Under the pieces are notes generated by a model, which ran no database searches, was not told where the DNA came from, and worked only from the letters and a program-made list of their open reading frames with translations. The position numbers and the translations under genes were made by a program. A stretch of DNA of 64,000 nucleotides from Actinomycetota bacterium (GTDB taxonomy: Bacteria; Actinomycetota; Actinomycetes; Streptosporangiales; Streptosporangiaceae): contig DAHVAN010000318.1 in the NCBI GenBank assembly GCA_027314595.1, positions 24,241 to 88,240 of the forward strand. The letters are read 5' to 3'. Below, piece after piece: positions 9,072 through 19,908 of the stretch (within the stretch, counting starts at the first letter, position 1; each line of letters opens with the position of its first letter).

Positions 9072-9983
9072 ATGACAAGCGCAGTCGCGGACGGCGTTCC
9101 GGCCGCCGCCGCGCCCGCCGCCGGCCGTCGGCCGCACCGGGCATCCGGCAGGAAGGCGCTGCGGGAGACCCTGTTCTACCTCGCGGTCGCCGTCGTGGCG
9201 CTGATCGCCTTGTTCCCGTTCTTCTGGATCCTGCGCACCTCGCTGCTGTCCGACAGCCAGGTCGCGGCCGGGGTGGGCGGCGCGAACGGCATCATCCCCT
9301 CGCACCTGTCCGCCGTGGCCTACAAGAACGTCTTCACCCAGGCTTCGTTCCTCACCCCGCTGCTGAACAGCATCATCGTCGCGCTGGCCACCACCGTCGT
9401 GACGATCGTCGTCGCGTCCGTGGCCGGGTACGCGCTGGCGCGGCTGCGCATCAGGGGCGCCGGGCCGATCCTGGCGTTCGTCCTGCTCGCAGGCTTCTTC
9501 CCGGTGCTCGCCATGATCGGGCCGCTGTTCCTCGTGCTGCGCTACCTGAACCTGCTCGACAACATCTACCCGCTGATCGTCGTCTACCTCGTCTACACGC
9601 TGCCGATCGCCACCTGGCTGCTGAAGAACTTCTTCCAGCAGATCCCCTCCGAGCTTGAGGACGCCGCGCTCGTCGACGGGGCGACCCGGCTGCAGACGCT
9701 GCGGCGCGTGGTCGTCCCCGTCGCCATCCCCGGCGTGTTCACCGCCGCGATCTTGTCGTTCATCCTGGCGTGGAACGACTTCGCGTTCGCGGTGTCGTTC
9801 CTGACGTCGGCGAATCACTTCACCGCGCCGCTGGCCATCACGACGTTCGGCCAGAGCCAGTACCAGACCTTCTACAACCTGATCGACGCCGCGGTGGTCA
9901 TCATCTCGATCCCCATCGCGCTGCTCGTGCTGTTCGCCCAGCGGCGGATCGTGGCCGGGCTGACCGCGGGCTCGTTCCGCTGA
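9072..9983 (+). CDS. Carbohydrate ABC transporter permease (MalG type)
   Basis: ELEDAALVDGATRLQTLRRVVVPVAIPGVFTAAILSFILAWNDF. Confidence 0.93.
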   Translation: MTSAVADGVPAAAAPAAGRRPHRASGRKALRETLFYLAVAVVALIALFPFFWILRTSLLSDSQVAAGVGGANGIIPSHLSAVAYKNVFTQASFLTPLLNSIIVALATTVVTIVVASVAGYALARLRIRGAGPILAFVLLAGFFPVLAMIGPLFLVLRYLNLLDNIYPLIVVYLVYTLPIATWLLKNFFQQIPSELEDAALVDGATRLQTLRRVVVPVAIPGVFTAAILSFILAWNDFAFAVSFLTSANHFTAPLAITTFGQSQYQTFYNLIDAAVVIISIPIALLVLFAQRRIVAGLTAGSFR

Positions 9984-10008
9984 CAGGCCAGGCTGGCCGG
10001 GACAGGTC

Positions 10009-10113
10009 CTGGACCTGCCGCCGCTCATCACGCACCGCTTCCCGCTCGAGCGCTGGCGCGAGGCGATGCTGGCGGTGCAGGACCCGCGGCGCACCGGCGC
10101 AGTCAAGGTGCGG
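10009..10113 (+). pseudogene. C-terminal remnant of a zinc-dependent (MDR) alcohol/polyol dehydrogenase
   Basis: In-frame LDLPPLITHRFPLERWREAMLAVQDPRRTGAVKV resembles the extreme C-terminus of MDR dehydrogenases; no N-terminal body present. Confidence 0.55.
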
Positions 10114-10274
10114 CGCGCTCCATCTGCTTCCAGCAGTCAGGTTCCAGCGCTAGCGGGTCTTATGCCCGCTGAACTGGGCATATTGTCCGACTCTCCGCGC
10201 ATCTGGCCTCATACGCCGACGGCGCCGGCGGCGGTGGCGGCGGGGGTGGCGGTGGGGGTGGGGTGGGGTGGGGG

Positions 10275-11846
10275 TCACAGCTCGAACCAGACGACCTTGC
10301 CCGTGGGGATCCTGCTCACTCCCCAGCGGCGGGCGAGCCTGGAGACAAGCAGGATGCCGCGCCCGCCCTCGTCCGTGGGGCAGGGGCTGCCGAGAACCGG
10401 CAGGTGATGGTCGTCATCGTGCACTTCGCACAGCAGTGAATCGGTGAGCATGAGCCGGACGCTGATCGGCCGGCTGGCGTACCGGGCGGCGTTGGTCACC
10501 AGTTCGCTGGCGAGCAGCGTGGCGGTATCCACGCACTCGGCGAGCCCCCACTTGTCCAGCAGGCCGCGGACCAGGCTGCGCACTATCCGCGCGCTCCGTG
10601 CCGACGGGCTCATGATCCAGTTCGCGACGCGGTCGGCCGGGATGCCCGACAGCCTGGCCGCGAGCAGCGCCACGTCGTCCATGCGGTTGCTCGCGCCGAG
10701 GGCATCGAGCAGCCCGTCGCATCGCTGCTCCAGATGCTGGCCGGCGGGCTGCTCGCCGATCGCCTGGCACAGTTCGGCCAGGCCCTGCCCCAGGTCGCGG
10801 TCGCGGCTTTCCACGAGCCCGTCCGTGCACAGCACGATCAGCGACCCGTCGGGAGTGGTCACGTCCATCGTCTGGAAGTCGACGCCGCCGACGCCTATGG
10901 GGGCGCCCGCCGGGATCTCCAGCAGTTCCGGCGGCTTGCCTGGAGCGTGCAGCACCGGCGGGAGGTGGCCGGCGTTGGCGATGGAGCACTGCCTGGCCAC
11001 CGGGTCGTACAGGCAGTACAGGCAGGTGGCGATGGTGCCCTCCTCGCTGAGGGCGATGGCGTCGAGGTTGTGCAGCACCTCGGCGGGCGGAAGATCAAGG
11101 GCGACGAGCGTGCGCATGGCGGTCCGCAGCCGCCCCATCGCCGCGGCCGAGCGGATGCCATGCCCCGTGACGTCGCCGACGATCAGGGCGACCCGGCCGC
11201 CGCGCAGCCTGATCGTGTCGAACCAGTCACCGCCCACCCGGGCCGCCGGGCTGCCGGGCAGGTAGCGGTGCGCGATCTCGATGCCGGGCAGGTCGGGCGG
11301 CTCGACCGCGAGCATGTCGCGCTGCAGCAGGTCGACGGTGGCTGCCTCGCGCCGGAACAGGTAGGCGCCGTGCATGGTCAGCGCCGCCTGCGCCGCAAGC
11401 TGGCCCCCGACGAGGAGCTCGGTCTCCCGGAAGCTCCCGGCCAGCCGGGTCCACACCGTGAAGCCGAGGATCATGCCGCGGACCCGCAGCGGGAACAGCA
11501 CGCCCGCCCCGGAATCCGTCTGGCCGAGGACGACCGGCCCGGCGCCGTCCTGCGCCGCCAGCGCGAGCCAGGCGGTCGGCGGGAGGGTCACGGCAGCGCA
11601 CCCTGCCGTGGCGGCCACCCGCACGTCTCCGGTGAGGCGGCCTCTTTCAGGCAGGAGGTCGGTTTCCCGCAGCAGGCAGTCGCTGAGGTAGACGGCGGCA
11701 TGGTCAGCCAGGTCGGGCACGACGGCCGCGGTCAAGCCGACCGCGACCTGCTCGAGGTCGAGGCTGCTCCCTATCGCCTCGGTGGCGCCGGCGAGGTAGG
11801 CGAGCCATTCCCTGGTCGACCGCGCGTCCGCAGGCGCTCCGGTCAC
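10275..11846 (-). CDS. GAF / SpoIIE (PP2C-type) serine phosphatase with C-terminal HATPase_c anti-sigma-like domain
   Basis: RVGGDWFDTIRLRGGRVALIVGDVTGHGIRSAAAMGRLR (SpoIIE) and LLASELVTNAARYASRPISVRL...GRGILLVSRLARRWGV (RsbW-like HATPase). Confidence 0.9.
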   Translation of the reverse strand: MTGAPADARSTREWLAYLAGATEAIGSSLDLEQVAVGLTAAVVPDLADHAAVYLSDCLLRETDLLPERGRLTGDVRVAATAGCAAVTLPPTAWLALAAQDGAGPVVLGQTDSGAGVLFPLRVRGMILGFTVWTRLAGSFRETELLVGGQLAAQAALTMHGAYLFRREAATVDLLQRDMLAVEPPDLPGIEIAHRYLPGSPAARVGGDWFDTIRLRGGRVALIVGDVTGHGIRSAAAMGRLRTAMRTLVALDLPPAEVLHNLDAIALSEEGTIATCLYCLYDPVARQCSIANAGHLPPVLHAPGKPPELLEIPAGAPIGVGGVDFQTMDVTTPDGSLIVLCTDGLVESRDRDLGQGLAELCQAIGEQPAGQHLEQRCDGLLDALGASNRMDDVALLAARLSGIPADRVANWIMSPSARSARIVRSLVRGLLDKWGLAECVDTATLLASELVTNAARYASRPISVRLMLTDSLLCEVHDDDHHLPVLGSPCPTDEGGRGILLVSRLARRWGVSRIPTGKVVWFEL

Positions 11847-12529
11847 GGGCCGGCGGCCCGGCGGCAGTACAGGAACAGCTGCACCTCGGGCGGCACCTGG
11901 GTGGTGACCGGCGCGTAGGACAGGTCCCTCGCCTGGAGCACCTCAAAGCCGGCGGACTCCACCACCCGCGCGAGCTCGTCGCGCGGGTACCCGGTGACGC
12001 GCACTGGCTTGCCAAGGAAGTCGATGGGGACGTCGTCGAGGTCGGCTTCGACCATGCCGACCGCCAGCAGCCCGCCGGGCACGAGAACGTCACGCAGCCG
12101 GGCAAGGGCGCCGGGGATATCCGCGCGGGGCAGCATGAGCAGCGAGAAGAAGGCCACCGCCGCGTCGAACCGGCCAAGTTCCCGGCCGATCCCGGTCAGG
12201 TCGAGCAGCCGCAGGTCGGCGTCGGGCACGTTCTGGCGGGCCAGCGTGAGCATGACCTCCGAGATGTCAATGCCGGTCACGCTGAGCCCGGCTTCCTTGA
12301 GCTGGCGCGCGGTGGGCACTCCGGTCCCGCACCCGGCATCCAGTACCCGGGCACCCCTGGCGAGCTGCCCGATCAGCCATTCGCCCGCGGCGACCTGGCC
12401 TTCCTTATGCGGAAACGCCTGGTCATATCGTTCACCGATGTTATCGAACGCCGCCGCCTGAGCGCGCCGGTGCCCGGAAGAGATTCCCGGCTGCAATCCC
12501 ATGTCCTCCCATGATCTCGAAAGAGGCAT
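11843..12529 (-). CDS. Class I SAM-dependent methyltransferase
   Basis: GARVLDAGCGTGVPTARQLKEAGLSVTGIDISEVML; 4-bp overlap with the downstream phosphatase gene. Confidence 0.85.
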   Translation of the reverse strand: MPLSRSWEDMGLQPGISSGHRRAQAAAFDNIGERYDQAFPHKEGQVAAGEWLIGQLARGARVLDAGCGTGVPTARQLKEAGLSVTGIDISEVMLTLARQNVPDADLRLLDLTGIGRELGRFDAAVAFFSLLMLPRADIPGALARLRDVLVPGGLLAVGMVEADLDDVPIDFLGKPVRVTGYPRDELARVVESAGFEVLQARDLSYAPVTTQVPPEVQLFLYCRRAAGP

Positions 12530-12613
12530 AGAACTATCTCATCATGGTTAACTCGCACTTTCGCCGCGTTCCCTGCAATGAGGCAGACAACGTGCGGGTC
12601 TGACCAATGACGC

Positions 12614-14119
12614 TTAAGCGGGTCCGGGCTTGAAGATTCCCTGCCCGGGCGTGAGGATCCCGCCCGGGTCGTAGCGGCGCCGGGCGGCGGCCAGGAACGG
12701 CCATTGCGGGCCGAAATGCTCTCGCCAGTCGCCCGTGGTCATCGGGATCGAGCCGATCGGGTATTCATAGCCGCCCAGAGCGCGCCCCTGCTCGAACAGG
12801 GCACGGTTGGCGGCGAGCATCGCGCCGGCGCCGAGCGCGCCGCCCGAGTCAGGCGCCGCGGTCCGCAGCACAGAGAACAAGAAGACGACCGGCTCGCCGG
12901 GCACCCGCAGCAGCGGCGCTCGCAGGGCGTCGCTGCGCAGCGGGTACAGCAGGATCACCCCGCTCGCCCCGATGTCCGCCTCGGTGAGGCCGGCCATCAC
13001 GCCGGACACGAACGCGTCCGTGGCGCTGTCCGGCAGGAACATGTTCCACCACGGGTGCGGGTCGTACCACTCGCCGGTCGACTCCAGGAAGGTCACCGCG
13101 GGGGCCAGCCGGTCGAGGAAGTCGTAGTAGCCCAGATCGCTGATCTGCTGGGTGCCGGGCTCGAAGTGCAGGTCGCCGATCAGCGCCTCGTCATCCGGCG
13201 GCGTCGAGTCGTAGTAAGCGGCTGCCTCCATGTAGTACAGCCAGCCCGGCCCGTTCGGATTGAGCTCCGCCTCGCCCTCGGCGAACGAGAAACGGCCATC
13301 GGCCTGCACCAGCCGCTGGTCGGCCGTGAGGGCGTCGGCCGTCGGGTAGTACAGGATGTAATGCCGCACGTTGACCGGCGCAGGCACCAGGCGCAGCCTG
13401 GCCCGGACCAGTATCGCGCACTGGCCGAGGCCCGCCAGGACGGCGTAGAACAGATCGGGCGCCAGCGTCGGCGAGCACACCACGCGCTGGCCGGCGCCGG
13501 TGACGACCTCGAGTTCGAGCACGTTGTCGACCTGGGCGCCGTAGTGCGGCGACGCGCCGCCGACGCCGCCGACCGACAGCGTGCCGCCGACCGACAGTTC
13601 GATGTAGTCGGTCAGCACCGGTGGCGTCAGGCCCTGCGGCAACGTCGCGCCGAGCACCGAACTCCACCGTGCTCCCGCTTCCGCCTCGACCCAGTCCGCG
13701 CAGACCGTGACCGTGTCCAGCGTGGCCATCTCGATGACGAGGCCGCCGCTGACCTGAGCCTGCCCGTACGTCCCGTGACCCTGCCCGCGCGGCGCCGCCA
13801 GGATCCGGTGCTCATTGCAGAAGCGCAGCATCACCACGATGTCGTTGACGTCGCCAGGCTGCAGCACCGCCCACGGACGGTTGTGGACGATGTGGCCGAA
13901 ATCGTCGGCGGCAGCTGACAGGGCCGCGTCCGTGAAGAGCAGCCGTCCCTTGAGCGGCGGCACGGCGGCGACCTTGGCGCGTACCTGCGAACCGGTGATC
14001 CAGCGGCGGCCGACCGGGTCGAACCCCGTGATCAGCGCTCCGGCGCTCAGGCCGCACAAGAGGTCACGCCGCTTCGGCCCGGACGGTATGCTTCCTCGGG
14101 CCTTCGGTGTTTTTGGCAC
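12614..14119 (-). CDS. FAD-binding oxidoreductase, cytokinin-dehydrogenase-like
   Basis: RRDLLCGLSAGALI Tat-like leader; GQGHGTYGQAQVSGGLVIEM; ELSVGGTLSVGGVGGASPHYGAQVDNVLELEVVTGAGQ; WYDPHPWWNMFLPDS; RRYDPGGILTPGQGIF. Confidence 0.75.
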   Translation of the reverse strand: MPKTPKARGSIPSGPKRRDLLCGLSAGALITGFDPVGRRWITGSQVRAKVAAVPPLKGRLLFTDAALSAAADDFGHIVHNRPWAVLQPGDVNDIVVMLRFCNEHRILAAPRGQGHGTYGQAQVSGGLVIEMATLDTVTVCADWVEAEAGARWSSVLGATLPQGLTPPVLTDYIELSVGGTLSVGGVGGASPHYGAQVDNVLELEVVTGAGQRVVCSPTLAPDLFYAVLAGLGQCAILVRARLRLVPAPVNVRHYILYYPTADALTADQRLVQADGRFSFAEGEAELNPNGPGWLYYMEAAAYYDSTPPDDEALIGDLHFEPGTQQISDLGYYDFLDRLAPAVTFLESTGEWYDPHPWWNMFLPDSATDAFVSGVMAGLTEADIGASGVILLYPLRSDALRAPLLRVPGEPVVFLFSVLRTAAPDSGGALGAGAMLAANRALFEQGRALGGYEYPIGSIPMTTGDWREHFGPQWPFLAAARRRYDPGGILTPGQGIFKPGPA

Positions 14120-14429
14120 GAAACGGTACTCTAACCGAAATCACGCCAGATAAACCCATATCAGTGAGCACAGTTATGCTAGTGGTAAATTAGCAGAACT
14201 GCGCCTTTCGCGATGCGCGCGAAGATACGAGCGCGCTGACCGATTCGCGAGGATTGTCCGGGTAACTGGACCTGGCCGGGATCCTGCAGGCCCAGCGAGA
14301 AGCGGGCGTTGCCCTCGCTGTCGGCCTGCAGCGTCGATGACCTTGTCCTGGGCGGTGCCGGGCGCCCGGGAGAATTGATGCGCTCCCGGCGTGAATGATC
14401 TCGCCGATTCCTGGGAAACTGAGGCTGAC

Positions 14430-15743
14430 ATGCCGACAGGACCGGGGGCTGCCCAGATGGAATCCACCTCGGCGACCACCTCGCCGGTCTCCAAGCTCGA
14501 GCGCGAGTCGGTGGAATCGCGCAAGCGCCGCCTGGCCGCCGCGCGGCGGCGGGCCACCGCCTTCCTCGCGGGGGCCACGGTCCTGTTCCTGGCCGTGACC
14601 GCGGCGGGCGTTCACGGGACCTTTCCCGGTTACGTGCAGGCCGGCGCCGAGGCCGCCATGGTCGGCGGCGTCGCCGACTGGTTCGCGGTGACGGCGCTGT
14701 TCCGGCGCCCGCTTGGCCTGCCGATACCGCACACCGCGCTGCTCGTCGAGCGCAAGGACCAGTTCGCCGCCACTCTCGGCCAGTTCGTCCAGGAGAACTT
14801 CCTCAACGCTGATGTGCTCGCCGAACGGATCCGGGCCACCCGGCTCGTACCCCGCCTTGTCGCCTGGCTCACCGACCAGGCCAACGCCGTCCGGTTCGCG
14901 GGCCACGCCGCGGACCTGGTGGTCATGGTGGCCGACGCGCTGCACGACGACGACGTGCAGCGCGTGTTCAGCGCCGGGCTGACCCGGGCGGCCGGCGACG
15001 TCGACCTGGCGCCGATGGCCGGGCGGGCGCTGCGGGTCATCGTCGCGAAAGGGCACCACGCCGATCTGTTCAACACGATCGTGTCCGCCGCCGACCGGTA
15101 TCTGGCCGATCATTACGACGAGCTTCGCGACCGGTTCGAGACCGAGGCGCCGCGCTGGGTCCCTGACGCGGTTTACCGGCGGGTCTACGACCGCCTGTAC
15201 ACCCGGCTGCGCCACCGGCTGGCCACGATGGCGGCCGATCCCGAGGACGAGACCAGGCGTCAGTTCGAAGAATGGATCGCCGGGCTTCCCGACCGTCTCG
15301 CGACATCCCCCGAGCTGCGCGAGCGCGGGGACCGCATCAAGCGCGACGTGCTTGCCAGCACCGCGTTGCGCGACTGGTCCGCGTCGCTGTGGAAGAACGC
15401 CAGGCAGACGCTGCGGACCCAGGCGGCTGACCCGGACTCTGAGCTGCGCCACCGGCTCGCCGACCTGCTGGAGGCGGCCGGGAAGCGCCTGGAATCAGAC
15501 CCCCGGCTCCAGGAGGGCATCGAGCGCGCGGTCGAGTCCGGGGCCAGGGCGCTCGCCGACCAGTTCCACGACGAGCTGGCCGGCCTTGTCACCGGGACCA
15601 TCCAGCGGTGGGACGCCGCGGAGACGTCGAGCCAGCTCGAGCTGCTGCTCGGGCGCGACCTGCAGTTCATCCGCATCAACGGCACCGTGGTGGGCGCTGG
15701 CGTGGGCCTGGCCATCCACGCCATCGCCCTGGCCCTGGCCTAG
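14430..15743 (+). CDS. DUF445 family membrane protein
   Basis: AEAAMVGGVADWFAVTALFRRPLGLPIPHTALL motif and long helical body; start chosen at the internal ATG. Confidence 0.85.
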   Translation: MPTGPGAAQMESTSATTSPVSKLERESVESRKRRLAAARRRATAFLAGATVLFLAVTAAGVHGTFPGYVQAGAEAAMVGGVADWFAVTALFRRPLGLPIPHTALLVERKDQFAATLGQFVQENFLNADVLAERIRATRLVPRLVAWLTDQANAVRFAGHAADLVVMVADALHDDDVQRVFSAGLTRAAGDVDLAPMAGRALRVIVAKGHHADLFNTIVSAADRYLADHYDELRDRFETEAPRWVPDAVYRRVYDRLYTRLRHRLATMAADPEDETRRQFEEWIAGLPDRLATSPELRERGDRIKRDVLASTALRDWSASLWKNARQTLRTQAADPDSELRHRLADLLEAAGKRLESDPRLQEGIERAVESGARALADQFHDELAGLVTGTIQRWDAAETSSQLELLLGRDLQFIRINGTVVGAGVGLAIHAIALALA

Positions 15744-15855
15744 CTTTCCCCGGGTGAGAAGCCACTCCTGGTTCGGGCGAGAAAGATCTCATATCCCGAA
15801 CGGACGGTGGTCTGTGTCCCGTGGCGAAGCCCAGCTCGCGAGGTAGGTTCGACGT

Positions 15856-16905
15856 ATGCGCCATGAAACAGCCGAGAACGATCCGCTCGACGAGGTGGTC
15901 ACCTGGCGGGACGGGCACGTCGTCGCGCTCGACCAGACAGTGCTGCCGCACGAGATCCGCGTGCTGCACATCACCAGCGTGGACGACCTGGTGGACGCGA
16001 TCACCCGGCTGGCCATCCGCGGCGCCCCGGCCCTCGGTGTCGCGGGCGCCCTCGGCGTCGCGCTCGCGGTCCGCCAGGCGCAGCGCCAGGGGTGGGACGA
16101 GTCCCGTCTGGCGGCCGAGGTCGAGCGCGTCGCCGATGCCAGGCCGACCGCCGTCAACCTGCGCAGGGAAGTCCGGGCGGCGGCTGCCGTCATCCGCCGC
16201 GGCCCGGCGGCCGGCGAGGCCGCGGCCGTCGCCGTCCGGGACGCCACGATCGGCGTGAGCAGGCGCATCAGCGACCGGGGCGCCCGCTACCTGTCCGAGG
16301 CCGCAGGAACCGGCCCGCTGACCATTCACACGCACTGCAACACGGGAACCCTCGCCTGCCTGGGCTGGGGATCGGCGCTCGGCGTCATCAGGGCGCTGCA
16401 CGAGCAGGGGGATCTTCGCCAGGTCATCGTGGACGAAACCCGTCCGCTGCTGCAGGGCGCGCGCCTTACCTGCTGGGAGCTCGGCCAGCTCGGCATCGAG
16501 CACTTCCTGATCTGCGACGGGGCGGGGCCGTTCCTCATCAGCCAGGGGCTGGCCGACGCCGTCGTGGTCGGCGCCGACCGGATAGCGGCCAACGGGGACG
16601 TGGCCAACAAGATCGGGACGTACGCGCTGGCGCTGGCGGCGCGCCAGGCCGGCATCCCGTTCGTGGTCGCGGCCCCCGAGTCGACCATCGACGACGCGAC
16701 GGCGAGCGGGAAGCAGATCCCGATCGAGCGCCGTCCGGACGACGAGGTCACCCGGGTCCTCGGCGTCGCGGCGGCGCCCGAGGGCACCCGCGCCCTCAAC
16801 TACGCCTTCGACGTCACCCCGGCGGAGCTCGTCACCGCCATCGTCACCGAGGACAGGCTGATCCACCCGGGCCGCGAGCCGGACACAACAGCCCTCGTCA
16901 GCTAG
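15856..16905 (+). CDS. mtnA: S-methyl-5-thioribose-1-phosphate isomerase
   Basis: ITRLAIRGAPALGVAGALG; THCNTGTLACLGWGSALGVIRALHEQG; VVVGADRIAANGDVANKIGTY. Confidence 0.93.
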   Translation: MRHETAENDPLDEVVTWRDGHVVALDQTVLPHEIRVLHITSVDDLVDAITRLAIRGAPALGVAGALGVALAVRQAQRQGWDESRLAAEVERVADARPTAVNLRREVRAAAAVIRRGPAAGEAAAVAVRDATIGVSRRISDRGARYLSEAAGTGPLTIHTHCNTGTLACLGWGSALGVIRALHEQGDLRQVIVDETRPLLQGARLTCWELGQLGIEHFLICDGAGPFLISQGLADAVVVGADRIAANGDVANKIGTYALALAARQAGIPFVVAAPESTIDDATASGKQIPIERRPDDEVTRVLGVAAAPEGTRALNYAFDVTPAELVTAIVTEDRLIHPGREPDTTALVS

Positions 16906-16938
16906 GCAGACAGACCCGCCGCAGGCGCCGCAGGCGTA

Positions 16939-16993
16939 TTGGGCCAGATGCGCAGATGCCCCAATCTTATTGGGCCAGGTGCGCAGATGCCCC
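16939..16993 (+). repeat. 31-bp period repeat, two copies (TTGGGCCAGATGCGCAGATGCCCC...)
   Basis: Copies begin at 16939 and 16970; related pair with the same period at 61821/61852. Confidence 0.75.
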
Positions 16994-17026
16994 GGTTACC
17001 AGTAGGACAGGGGAAAGGAAGGCGGA

Positions 17027-17902
17027 ATGACCAGACAGCCTGATGAGCCAGCCTTGCCGCCGCCGGAGCAAAGCCGACGCGAAGCCGCCCGCCACGCCGG
17101 CCTGGCTCTGCAGGCCTTCGGCCATCCGAACTCGGTGGCCAGGCAGTTCGATTTCTGGGATGACAGCTATGAAGCGCGGCGGCTGTTCTCTGAGCTGCTC
17201 GGGACCTTCTTCCTGGTCCTGGTGGCCGTCGGCGGCGGAATGGTCAACGCTCGCTTCGGCGGCCACGCGGTTCCCTTCGTCGCCCAGGTAGTGGCGCCAG
17301 GGCTGATGGTGGCCGCGATCATCCTGTTCATGGGGACGGTGTCCGGCGCGCACCTGAACCCCGCGGTGAGCGTGGCGTTCGCCGCGCGGGGCGACTTCCC
17401 CTGGAAGCGCGTCCCGGCGTATATCGCCGCCCAGTTCGTCGGCGCGGTCCTGGCCACGTTGCTGCTGTGGGCGCTGATCGGCAGGCAGGGCAGCGCGGGG
17501 CTGACGCTGCCCGGCCACGGCATCTCGGCGGGCGTCGCCCTGGTGTGGGAACTGGTCCTGACCGCCGGGCTTGTGAGCGTGATCCTCGGCACCGCGTCGG
17601 GCGCTCAGCAGATCGGGCCGCTGGCCGCCATCGGCGTGGGCAGCTACATCGCGCTGGCCGGGCTGTGGGGCGCACCGGTCAGCGGCGCGTCGATGAACCC
17701 GGCCAGGTCGCTCGGCCCGGCCCTGGTGCTTGACGACTGGACCGCCTGGTGGGCGTACCTGGCCGGCCCGGCGGCCGGCGGCCTCGTCGCGGTCGCCTTC
17801 GCCTACGTGCTGCGCGGCCGCGGCGGCGGCCGCAGCGGGATGGCCGCGGCCCAGGGCACGATCGGGGTGGAATGGCGGCCCGGCCCCCACCCGCGGGACT
17901 GA
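17027..17902 (+). CDS. MIP family aquaporin
   Basis: Two NPA motifs: SGAHLNPAVSVAF and SGASMNPARSLGPAL. Confidence 0.93.
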   Translation: MTRQPDEPALPPPEQSRREAARHAGLALQAFGHPNSVARQFDFWDDSYEARRLFSELLGTFFLVLVAVGGGMVNARFGGHAVPFVAQVVAPGLMVAAIILFMGTVSGAHLNPAVSVAFAARGDFPWKRVPAYIAAQFVGAVLATLLLWALIGRQGSAGLTLPGHGISAGVALVWELVLTAGLVSVILGTASGAQQIGPLAAIGVGSYIALAGLWGAPVSGASMNPARSLGPALVLDDWTAWWAYLAGPAAGGLVAVAFAYVLRGRGGGRSGMAAAQGTIGVEWRPGPHPRD

Positions 17903-17914
17903 CAGGCAGAACGC

Positions 17915-17950
17915 GTCCGCCCCCGTGCACGCCAGGTGCCGGGGGCGGAC
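17915..17950. terminator. Hairpin between convergent genes (11-bp arms gtccgcccccg/cgggggcggac)
   Basis: Perfect inverted repeat exactly between the convergent aquaporin and O-demethylase genes. Confidence 0.7.
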
Positions 17951-17961
17951 CACACGCGAAG

Positions 17962-19413
<1,452 letters not shown>

Positions 19414-19602
19414 CCAGCCAGGCAGTGCCTCCTAGCCGGTGGTCCACGACCATAATGGCCCTCGGCTGTGACGATGTCGCTGTTGAATGCACCGGAATTT
19501 CGGCGACGGTGTCGTTACTGGCCCCAGCGGTCAGACGGCAGAGGTGGCGCAGGTCACACGGTGTTGAGGCCCGCCGCGGCCCGGCGGGGAGCCAGGTATC
19601 CG

Positions 19603-19908
19603 TTACCGGGCCACAAAACCCCGCAGGTCACCTCCGGGGGCGTCCCACCGTTGCGTCACCCGCGTCACGCGGCCCGGGCCGGCACCGCTTGCGAGGACGT
19701 CGAGCAGCCGCTGGCATGCGCCTTCGCTACCCTCGGCCACGATCTCCACCCGGCCGTCGTCCAGGTTGGCCGCCGAGCCGGCCAGACCCAGGTCAACGGC
19801 CTTGAGCATGACCCAGTACCGGAAACCGACGCCCTGCACCCGCCCCTCGACCCAGGCGGTGAGGCGCGCGGCCGCAGCTGCGCCATCGCCAGCCGTCATG
19901 TCCCGCAT
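19603..19908 (-). CDS. Acylphosphatase
   Basis: LTAWVEGRVQGVGFRYWVMLKAVDLGLAGSAANLDDGRVEIVAEG. Confidence 0.92.
   Translation of the reverse strand: MRDMTAGDGAAAAARLTAWVEGRVQGVGFRYWVMLKAVDLGLAGSAANLDDGRVEIVAEGSEGACQRLLDVLASGAGPGRVTRVTQRWDAPGGDLRGFVAR

Noticed and set aside
14174-14390. Small minus-strand ORFs upstream of DUF445
   Set aside because: No recognisable domain or RBS; overlapping frames with low-complexity composition.
16939-16993. Possible CRISPR repeat
   Set aside because: Only two copies with a 31-bp period and no unique spacers; no cas genes in the window.
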